NCBI GenBank assembly: GCA_017399515.1
Contig: JAFQBZ010000112.1
Coordinates: 1 to 5,150 of the forward strand
Direction of reading: 5' to 3'
DNA from: Clostridia bacterium
GTDB taxonomy: Bacteria; Bacillota; Clostridia; Christensenellales; UBA1242
Length of the DNA stretch: 5,150 nucleotides
The notes beneath the pieces are model-generated. The model saw nothing but the letters and a program-made list of their open reading frames with translations. It was not told the DNA's origin and did no database searches. The stretch's first letter is position 1. The number at the start of each line of letters is the position of its first letter. Of this stretch, positions 1 to 4,886 are shown piece by piece. The translations under genes and the position numbers were made by a program.

Positions 1-941
1 ACTGTTTTCGCTTTAGCAATTTCTTTAGCAAAGAGTTTTCTTGTCTTTTTGCCGATATCAAGTGCTTGATAGTTGCTGCCGATGTTTTCAACATCAAAGT
101 TCTTGCATTTTGCTTTAGGAGAGAATTCACTTCCACCCATAACATCAATAGGAAGAACTAAGTTAACATTCAAACTTTCAGCCTTTTCCATAATTTCTTT
201 AGCAACATCAATTTTGTCTTCTTCAAATTTAGAGAATCCAATGTTATAACCCTTAGCAACTAAGAATGTGTTAGCCATTGCACCACCAATTAAAAGTGTG
301 TTAGCCTTTGTCATAAGTTTTAAAATAACATTGATTTTATCTGAAACTTTTGCACCACCAAGAATAACAACAAGTGGCTTTTCAGCGTTTTCAACAGCAC
401 TAGAAAGTGCAACCACTTCACTATCCATTAAAAATCCTGCAACGGCTGGAATATGTTTAGCAATGCCAGCAGTTGAAGCATGTGCTCTGTGAGCAGTTCC
501 AAAAGCGTCGTTAACAAAAACATCAGCAAGGCTTGCAAGTTCTTTTGCAAACACTTCGTTGTTTTCTTCTTCTTCAGCATGGAAACGAACATTTTCTAAA
601 AGAACAATTTCGCCTTCTTTCATTTCACTTGTCATTGTTTTTGCACTTGTGCCAATAACATCTTTAGCCATTTTAACAGGCATATTCATAAGTTCAGCAA
701 GTCTATCTGCAATTGGAGCAAGTGAATATTTATCATTAAACACACCCTTAGGTCTGCCAAGGTGTGAACATAAAATAACTTTAGCATTTTGCTTAACCAA
801 ATAGTTAATTGTTGGAAGCGCTGCTCTAATTCTAGTATCATCTGTAATTTTGCCATTTTCATCTTGTGGCACATTAAAATCTACTCTGACAAAAACTCTT
901 TTGCCAGCAACATCAATATCTTTAAAAGTTTTCTTTTTCAT
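1..941 (-). CDS. pgk: Phosphoglycerate kinase, C-terminus cut off by window edge
   Basis: Glycolytic cytoplasmic enzyme that transfers phosphate between 1,3-bisphosphoglycerate and ADP to give 3-phosphoglycerate and ATP. From the ATG at 941 the frame is open to position 3 (313 codons), with no stop or frameshift. Family motifs appear in order: RVDFNVP (19-25), TDDTR with the substrate-binding Arg37, SHLGRP (59-64), ENVRFH (116-121), NDAFGTAHRAHAS (144-156), GGAKVSDK (195-202) with the nucleotide/transition-state lysines K198 and K202, and LLIGGAMANTF (216-226). PGKs are about 395 aa, so roughly 80 residues of the C-terminal nucleotide-binding domain, including the Gly-rich GGGD(S/T) region, lie beyond the left edge. 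The start is supported by an AAGAGG site 7 nt upstream. The gene has its own near-consensus promoter. The upstream gene is dusB, not gap, so pgk is not in the common gap-pgk order here; tpiA or gpm could follow beyond the edge. Identity is certain from the motifs. Confidence 0.98.
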   Translation of the reverse strand, partial: MKKKTFKDIDVAGKRVFVRVDFNVPQDENGKITDDTRIRAALPTINYLVKQNAKVILCSHLGRPKGVFNDKYSLAPIADRLAELMNMPVKMAKDVIGTSAKTMTSEMKEGEIVLLENVRFHAEEEENNEVFAKELASLADVFVNDAFGTAHRAHASTAGIAKHIPAVAGFLMDSEVVALSSAVENAEKPLVVILGGAKVSDKINVILKLMTKANTLLIGGAMANTFLVAKGYNIGFSKFEEDKIDVAKEIMEKAESLNVNLVLPIDVMGGSEFSPKAKCKNFDVENIGSNYQALDIGKKTRKLFAKEIAKAKT

Positions 942-948
942 AAAAGTT

Positions 949-954
949 CCTCTT
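949..954 (-). promoter_or_regulatory. Ribosome binding site of pgk
   Basis: AAGAGG on the minus strand, 7 nt before the pgk ATG (939-941). It is a normal Shine-Dalgarno site and fixes the start codon. Confidence 0.8.
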
Positions 955-995
955 TGTCTAAATTTATATATATGCAGAATATTCTACACATTACA

Positions 996-1025
996 ATTAT
1001 ATTAAAAAAAAATATAAGTTGTCAA
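996..1025 (-). promoter_or_regulatory. Sigma-A type promoter of pgk
   Basis: On the minus strand TTGACA (1025-1020) and TATAAT (1001-996) are both perfect consensus hexamers, separated by 18 nt. The predicted transcription start is near 989, giving a leader of about 48 nt with the ribosome binding site near its end. The -35 hexamer and the spacer lie inside the dusB terminator (1004-1042), so the two elements share DNA. Confidence 0.75.
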
Positions 1026-1042
1026 ATAATAACAACCTATAT
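1004..1042 (-). terminator. Intrinsic terminator after dusB
   Basis: Inverted repeat 1032-1042 / 1012-1022. The minus-strand RNA forms an 11-bp stem (one G-U pair) with a 9-nt loop, followed by a run of nine U (1012-1004, the first also closing the stem). It begins 10 nt after the dusB stop codon. The stem is A/U-rich, so it may be only moderately strong. Confidence 0.55.
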
Positions 1043-1052
1043 TTTAATCAAA

Positions 1053-1994
1053 TTAACCAAATATTTTGCATAAATACGCCATAATATCGGCATATTTATC
1101 AATTTTAAGAATTTCCACAAGTGCTTTTGAATTTTTGTATTCTCCTTTTAAATACTGCGCCAAATGTGAACGCATATAAAGCACAACATAACGCTCAGAA
1201 TAAACCTCAAGCATTCTTTCATAATGCCACTTAATTTGTTCAAGTTTATTTTCTTTAAGCGTAACATTTTCATTAATTTCTTTAAAAATTTCCGGACGCC
1301 CAAGAGCCGCCCTTCCAATCATCACACCATCGGCTTTTGTGATTTCCATAATCTTTTCATAATCTTCTCTGCTTCTGCAATCACCATTAGCAAAAACGGG
1401 AATTGAAACCGCATCTTTCACCTTTCGAATAATCTCATAATCAACACTTCCAGAATAACCCTGTTTTGTGGTTCTGCCATGAACAGTAATTGCTGCAGCC
1501 CCCGCTTCTTCGCACATTTTAGCAAATTTTTCGGCCACAATCTCGTCATCATAAAACCCAATTCTAAACTTGACAGTGATTGGTTTTTCTGTTGCCTTAA
1601 CGCACGCTTCAATAATATTTCTTGCAAGTTCAAAATCTTTTAAAAGCGCTGAACCATCACCATTTGAAATGATTTTAGGAGCCGGACACCCCATATTAAT
1701 ATCAATAATATCAAACTTTTGAAGCAAAGGATTTTTGCACGCCTCAGCCATAACTTCCACTTCATGCCCAAAAATTTGAACAGCCTTAGGGCTTTCATTT
1801 TCAAGAGTAAATAAAAGTTCTTCTGTCTTTTTATTTTTATATGAAAGTGCTTTTGCACTCACCATTTCTGTCACAGTAAGCCCTGCACCAAAACCACTGC
1901 AAAGCGAACGAAAAGCAAGGTCTGTAAACCCTGCCATTGGTGCCAAAATTAAATTTGATTTTAACTCAACATTTTTTATCTTCACTGTTTTCAT
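1053..1994 (-). CDS. dusB: tRNA-dihydrouridine synthase, DusB/NifR3 type
   Basis: FMN- and NADPH-dependent enzyme that reduces specific uridines in the tRNA D-loop to dihydrouridine. The 313-aa product is full length for the family. The TIM-barrel part holds LAPMAGFTD (17-25, FMN binding), NMGCPAPK (100-107) with the catalytic Cys103, VKFRIG (141-146) with Lys142, TVHGRT (170-175) with His172, FANGDC (201-206) and GVMIGRAALGRP (223-234, FMN phosphate site). The C-terminal helical tRNA-binding part includes MRSHLAQYLKG (274-284), which is typical of the DusB group. The residue after the FANGD motif is Cys206, where I would expect a hydrophobic residue, often Ile; this is probably neutral. The ATG at 1994 matches the usual family N-terminus, yet no Shine-Dalgarno site lies 5-10 nt before it; the nearest AGG is 17 nt away. 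The gene follows the flippase gene by 45 nt with no terminator between, so it could be co-transcribed as well as started from its own promoter. The subgroup (DusB versus other Dus) is inferred from motifs. Confidence 0.95.
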   Translation of the reverse strand: MKTVKIKNVELKSNLILAPMAGFTDLAFRSLCSGFGAGLTVTEMVSAKALSYKNKKTEELLFTLENESPKAVQIFGHEVEVMAEACKNPLLQKFDIIDINMGCPAPKIISNGDGSALLKDFELARNIIEACVKATEKPITVKFRIGFYDDEIVAEKFAKMCEEAGAAAITVHGRTTKQGYSGSVDYEIIRKVKDAVSIPVFANGDCRSREDYEKIMEITKADGVMIGRAALGRPEIFKEINENVTLKENKLEQIKWHYERMLEVYSERYVVLYMRSHLAQYLKGEYKNSKALVEILKIDKYADIMAYLCKIFG

Positions 1995-2000
1995 ATAACC

Positions 2001-2029
2001 ATTTTAACAAACCTAAACAAATTTATCAA
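2001..2029 (-). promoter_or_regulatory. Candidate promoter of dusB giving a leaderless mRNA
   Basis: Minus strand TTGATA (2029-2024), 17-nt spacer, extended -10 TG-T-TAAAAT (TAAAAT at 2006-2001, TG at 2009-2008). Each hexamer matches consensus at 5 of 6 bases. The -10 ends 6 nt before the ATG, so the predicted +1 is the A of the start codon at 1994. The missing Shine-Dalgarno site fits this. In A/T-rich DNA such matches can arise by chance. Confidence 0.5.
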
Positions 2030-2039
2030 TAATTATAAT

Positions 2040-3596
2040 TTATTTGAATGGTTTTTCTTTAAAATTATACCCTGTTTTGTCATACATAAAAAACACATAA
2101 TAAGTGCCCAAAAACACCGCTATAGCAACAGAACCTGCAATAACCATTGAAACAAATTCACTCATGACAAGCGAACATAAAAAATTAGAAACAAACGCAA
2201 ATAAACAAATAAAACATTCTTGAATTGATATGTAAAATAATGAAGTTTTAAACTCAAGCCCTGTATATTCTTTAACTTTTTTATAGTTCAATATAAACAC
2301 TGTTAAATAACACGCAGCACCTGAAATTATTGTGCCAAAAATATTAATTTTTCGAACCGGAATAAACGCCAAATCAAACACAATTTTAATCGCACAACCA
2401 ATGAGTAGTGATTTAACCGGAATCTTTGATTTTCCAAGCCCTTGAAGAATGCTTGCAGTAACTTGAACAAGCGACAAAAATATTATATTAAAACTGCCAA
2501 AAAACAAGAGTTTTGTTGAGATTAAAAGTTCATCGTTATCAAATGTTGAACCATATAAAAAGTTCAAAATTTGTCTTCCAAAAATAACAAAACAAATGGC
2601 ACATGCTGCAGAAATGCATAACGCCATTTGCAGTGATTTTTCTGCATAATTTTTTATTTTTTCTTGATTGTTTTCAGCGTTAAATTTGCTGATATTTGGA
2701 AGTATAACCATTGCAATAGACACAGCAATAATCACAGGAATATTAATAAGCGGCTCAACAACTCCTGACTGAAGACCTAAAAGAGTTGTTGCTCTCTTGC
2801 TTGAAAAACCGGTCACCATCAAAAGATTAATTGCAAGCAAACTGTCAACCATTGATGTCATGGGTGCAATCAAACTGCCAAGCGTCACAGGAACAGCAAG
2901 GTTCATAATTTGCTTTGATAAATACTTAAAACTCTCATTGATTTGAGATTCATTTTTCAATTTTCTGCCCTTAAAAAATAAATAACAAACCCATAAAAAA
3001 ATAGACGCAACAAATTCACTTGCAGACACCCCCAGAAGGGCTCCAAGCACTGCATACTCAATTCCAAATTCTAAAAATCTGCCAGCAAGCATTAAGCCCA
3101 TAACCATTTTAATAATATTTTCAACAAGTGACGAAATTGCTGTTGGAAACATCAATAAATTACCCTGAAAATAGCCTCTAAACGCAGATAAAACCCCAAC
3201 AAACAGAATTGCTGGAGCAATTCCATAATAACAAATGAAAATGCTTTGATTGCCTTGAATGTTCGAAATTAACTTTGCACTAAACACAACAATAACAGCC
3301 CCTAAAAATGAAGCAAGCGTTAAAAATAAAATTGAAATTTTGAATATTTTTTTTGAACTAGAAAAATTGTGTCTTGAGTTATTTTCTGCAACAAGTTTTG
3401 AAATTGCAACCGGCATTCCTGATGTTGAAATTGTTAAAATTAAGCAGTATATAGGAAAAACCAATTGATACATTCCCATTCCAACCGGACCCAAAATTTT
3501 AGCAAGCGGAATGCGATAAACCGCACCAAACACTTTGCCAATCAAATTGCAAATAATAAGAAGTATCGCACCTTTCAAAAACGCATTATTTTTCAT
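2040..3596 (-). CDS. MOP-superfamily lipid/oligosaccharide flippase, SpoVB/MurJ-like
   Basis: Integral membrane protein of 518 aa, predicted to flip lipid-linked cell-wall or polysaccharide precursors (lipid II or similar) across the cytoplasmic membrane. About 14 hydrophobic helices cover most of the length. The N-terminal stretch with YRIPLAKILGPVGMGMYQ (27-44) and PVAISKLVAE (62-71) is the signature of the SpoVB/YtgP polysaccharide-biosynthesis group, and SAFRGYFQG (137-145), PLINIPVIIAVS (282-293) and LQGLGKSKIPV (384-394) fit the same family. The length is normal. In Bacillus, SpoVB acts in spore cortex formation and YtgP/MurJ in vegetative peptidoglycan synthesis. The early motif looks closer to SpoVB, but which role applies cannot be decided here, so no symbol is given. 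The ATG matches the family start (MK..FLKGA), but no Shine-Dalgarno site precedes it. It sits 34 nt after the U-tract of the previous gene's terminator and is followed by dusB after 45 nt, possibly in one transcript. Confidence 0.92.
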   Translation of the reverse strand: MKNNAFLKGAILLIICNLIGKVFGAVYRIPLAKILGPVGMGMYQLVFPIYCLILTISTSGMPVAISKLVAENNSRHNFSSSKKIFKISILFLTLASFLGAVIVVFSAKLISNIQGNQSIFICYYGIAPAILFVGVLSAFRGYFQGNLLMFPTAISSLVENIIKMVMGLMLAGRFLEFGIEYAVLGALLGVSASEFVASIFLWVCYLFFKGRKLKNESQINESFKYLSKQIMNLAVPVTLGSLIAPMTSMVDSLLAINLLMVTGFSSKRATTLLGLQSGVVEPLINIPVIIAVSIAMVILPNISKFNAENNQEKIKNYAEKSLQMALCISAACAICFVIFGRQILNFLYGSTFDNDELLISTKLLFFGSFNIIFLSLVQVTASILQGLGKSKIPVKSLLIGCAIKIVFDLAFIPVRKINIFGTIISGAACYLTVFILNYKKVKEYTGLEFKTSLFYISIQECFICLFAFVSNFLCSLVMSEFVSMVIAGSVAIAVFLGTYYVFFMYDKTGYNFKEKPFK

Positions 3597-3602
3597 ACTT
3601 TT

Positions 3603-3632
3603 ATTATGCGTTTAAATAAAAAAAACATACAA
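3603..3632 (-). promoter_or_regulatory. Candidate promoter of the flippase gene, close to the ATG
   Basis: Minus strand CATAAT (3608-3603, 5 of 6 to the -10 consensus) ends 6 nt before the ATG at 3596. A weak -35, TTGTAT (3632-3627), lies 18 nt further up and touches the U-tract of the preceding terminator. Initiation would fall on the A of the ATG, giving a leaderless mRNA. The -35 is poor and the call is tentative. Confidence 0.35.
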
Positions 3633-3655
3633 AAAAACCAAGCACTGCTTGGCTT
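3631..3655 (-). terminator. Intrinsic terminator after the 197-aa gene
   Basis: The minus-strand RNA has CCAAGC (3652-3647), a 3-nt loop and GCUUGG (3643-3638), extended by one G-U and two A-U pairs to 9 bp, followed by a run of seven U (3637-3631). The hairpin starts inside the TAA stop of the 197-aa gene. The plus-strand reading lacks a good U-tract, so it acts on the minus strand. Confidence 0.85.
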
Positions 3656-4247
3656 AATTTGTTTTAAATTCAATGTTAAATGTTATTGTTGAACCAACAA
3701 GTTCTTCCCCTGAAAGAGAACTGAGCCAAAACAAAAATGTAAACTCACGAATTTCATAGTTATCACTAATTTCCGCAACAACAATTTCTTCAGGCTCAAA
3801 ACTTTTTGTGCTGTCAGGTTCATCTTTTATTGCAACAAATATATTTTCTCTTTCACCACTTGCCTTTTCGGCGTCTTTTTTGTTTTCTATTTTGATATTA
3901 TTGATAACAATTTTATAAGGCACATTTGATTTCACATAAATGGTTTCATAATATCCTTCACTTGTTCCTTCATTAGTGATTGTTGACGGAATTTTTGTTT
4001 CTTCATCAAGTTCACCTGTTGCTGGTTTCAAACCAAGTTCCATATCTGAAAGTTTTAGTTTTGAAGTTTGTTTTGTATATTCTTCATCTTCAAAAATAGA
4101 AATACCTGAAGCCGCAACCAACTTTATCTCTTCAAATTTAATCTTTTTATCTATGTAAACAAAACTTGAAAAACACGCACCAATAACAGCAAACACAAGT
4201 GCCAAAAACATAATAAGTATGCTTGCTGAAACAGATTTTTTATTCAT
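3654..4247 (-). CDS. Exported or membrane-anchored hypothetical protein, possible lipoprotein
   Basis: 197 aa, not recognised as a named family. The N-terminus is MNKK followed by a hydrophobic stretch (about 5-32), so it is a signal peptide or a single membrane anchor. V21-I22-G23-A24-C25 satisfies the general lipobox pattern, with Lys at 3 and 4, so lipid attachment at Cys25 is possible. However, residues 26-32 are still hydrophobic, which equally suits an uncleaved anchor. The rest (33-197) is rich in Glu, Lys, Ile and Thr, has no further Cys and alternates polar and hydrophobic residues, as expected of an extracellular beta-rich domain. The end, with a Trp (174) followed by ELVGSTITFNIEF (182-194), faintly recalls SipW-dependent TasA/camelysin-type surface proteins; this is a resemblance only. 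The ATG at 4247 is chosen because GAGGTG lies 4 nt before it. A TTG at 4259 would overlap that site and is rejected. It has its own candidate promoter, and a strong terminator follows, so it is probably monocistronic. Confidence 0.85.
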   Translation of the reverse strand: MNKKSVSASILIMFLALVFAVIGACFSSFVYIDKKIKFEEIKLVAASGISIFEDEEYTKQTSKLKLSDMELGLKPATGELDEETKIPSTITNEGTSEGYYETIYVKSNVPYKIVINNIKIENKKDAEKASGERENIFVAIKDEPDSTKSFEPEEIVVAEISDNYEIREFTFLFWLSSLSGEELVGSTITFNIEFKTN

Positions 4248-4251
4248 AAAA

Positions 4252-4257
4252 CACCTC
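4252..4257 (-). promoter_or_regulatory. Ribosome binding site that decides the start of the 197-aa gene
   Basis: GAGGTG on the minus strand is a perfect anti-SD complement, ending 4 nt before the ATG at 4247. It overlaps the alternative TTG at 4259-4257, which therefore cannot use it. Confidence 0.85.
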
Positions 4258-4282
4258 AATTAAACTATTGACAATAAACGAA

Positions 4283-4311
4283 ATTATATTCAATAAATTT
4301 AATCAAAACAT
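4283..4311 (-). promoter_or_regulatory. Candidate promoter of the 197-aa gene
   Basis: Minus strand TATAAT (4288-4283) is a perfect -10. At 17 nt upstream there is only a poor -35 (ATGTTT, 4311-4306). Predicted start is near 4276, giving a leader of about 29 nt that includes the GAGGTG site. The promoter lies between the upstream terminator and the gene, as needed for an independent unit. Confidence 0.45.
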
Positions 4312-4321
4312 TTTATTGCAC

Positions 4322-4347
4322 AAAAAAAACAGGCTTTCGCCTGTTTT
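4322..4347 (-). terminator. Strong intrinsic terminator after the 63-aa gene
   Basis: Perfect 9-bp inverted repeat 4339-4347 / 4326-4334. In the minus-strand RNA the loop is GAAA (a GNRA tetraloop) closed by a GGC/GCC core, and a run of eight U (4329-4322) follows, part of it in the stem. It starts 4 nt after the stop codon. The plus strand also has a T-rich 3' flank, so it could work in both directions, but no plus-strand gene is seen. Confidence 0.92.
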
Positions 4348-4351
4348 AATT

Positions 4352-4543
4352 TTATTGTTTTTTATATGCCTTTCCATACTTCCAAACAAGAATTGATGAA
4401 ATAAGAATAAGCACAGCAATTCCTACAAACATAGCAATTGCAACAGTGCTAAATTTTGTAATAAATAAACAAACAACACCAATTGCAAGAAGTAATAAAT
4501 CAACAATTAAAGTGATTACTAACGCTTTTTTAGAAATTTCCAT
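4352..4543 (-). CDS. Small two-helix membrane protein, function unknown
   Basis: 63 aa with two predicted transmembrane helices, about 7-28 and 32-54, joined by a very short turn around Lys30. Positive charges lie at both ends (K5, K6; K55, K58, K61, K62), so by the positive-inside rule both termini should face the cytoplasm. No family is recognised and no catalytic or metal-binding motif is visible. Reality of the gene is supported by a strong AAAGGAAGGG ribosome binding site 5 nt before the ATG, an extended -10 promoter just upstream and a strong terminator 4 nt after the stop. It therefore looks like an independent unit rather than a chance reading frame. It could be a membrane stress or accessory protein, but nothing here shows that. 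Confidence 0.8.
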   Translation of the reverse strand: MEISKKALVITLIVDLLLLAIGVVCLFITKFSTVAIAMFVGIAVLILISSILVWKYGKAYKKQ

Positions 4544-4548
4544 AGATT

Positions 4549-4558
4549 CCCTTCCTTT
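4549..4558 (-). promoter_or_regulatory. Ribosome binding site of the 63-aa gene
   Basis: AAAGGAAGGG on the minus strand, ending 5 nt before the ATG at 4543. It is the richest Shine-Dalgarno site in the window and the main reason to accept this small gene. Confidence 0.8.
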
Positions 4559-4572
4559 CTTTTAGTAATAAT

Positions 4573-4581
4573 AGTATAACA
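4573..4581 (-). promoter_or_regulatory. Extended -10 promoter of the 63-aa gene
   Basis: Minus strand TG-T-TATACT (4581-4573) forms an extended -10 element. No convincing -35 is found at 16-18 nt. Predicted start is near 4566, with a 23-nt leader containing the ribosome binding site. Confidence 0.45.
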
Positions 4582-4614
4582 CATATATTAACAAATTTCT
4601 ACACTTTTTATAAA

Positions 4615-4884
4615 TTATTTTCGATTTTTAAGAAGAAAAATCGTTCTTCCTGCGTCTAAATTAACTTTTTCTTGAATTTCATCATTTGAAAATTCTTTTC
4701 GAACCAAATTTTTAATGATTGTTCCCCCATGATAACCATGAACAACAACCAAACATTTGATGTCATAATCTGCAGAGTTGATTGCATAAATCAAATTTGC
4801 CTTAGCGTCTTCTTTTGTCATATTATGCAGATCAACAACTTTATACTTTCCATAATAAAACTCAATAAACTCATCAGGAACCAT
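4615..4884 (-). CDS. Stand-alone Smr-domain protein
   Basis: 89 aa, essentially one Smr (small MutS-related) domain with little else. Visible motifs are VVDLHNMTKEDA (16-27), matching the vDLHGlt.eeA start of the domain, VVVHGYHGGT (46-55), matching the HGxGxG nucleic-acid/nuclease loop, and an AGRTIFLL end (78-85), matching the Gly-Thr-hydrophobic final strand. Smr domains bind or cut branched DNA or RNA; members include the MutS2 C-terminus and rescue endonucleases acting on stalled ribosomes. The role of this short form is unknown. The second loop glycine is His52, a variation that could affect activity. An in-frame stop lies two codons before the ATG at 4884, so no upstream start is possible. 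The gene starts 2 nt after the previous stop, with a rather distant AAGGGG site inside the previous gene, suggesting coupled translation in an operon. No terminator follows. Confidence 0.85.
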   Translation of the reverse strand: MVPDEFIEFYYGKYKVVDLHNMTKEDAKANLIYAINSADYDIKCLVVVHGYHGGTIIKNLVRKEFSNDEIQEKVNLDAGRTIFLLKNRK

Positions 4885-4886
4885 TA

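Noticed and set aside
1..941. pgk as a pseudogene
   Set aside because: The frame is uninterrupted for 313 codons with all expected motifs; it is only cut by the window edge.
268..1073. Plus-strand open frames of 74, 81 and 94 aa
   Set aside because: They lie antisense to pgk, or across its promoter, have no SD sites and look like Ser/Phe/Ile-rich shadows. The pgk frame on the other strand is unambiguous.
4257..4259. TTG as start of the exported protein gene (201 aa)
   Set aside because: It overlaps the GAGGTG site that serves the ATG at 4247, and it has no SD site of its own.
4268..4273. Plus-strand TTGACA as a promoter
   Set aside because: No -10 hexamer lies at 16-18 nt and no plus-strand gene follows.
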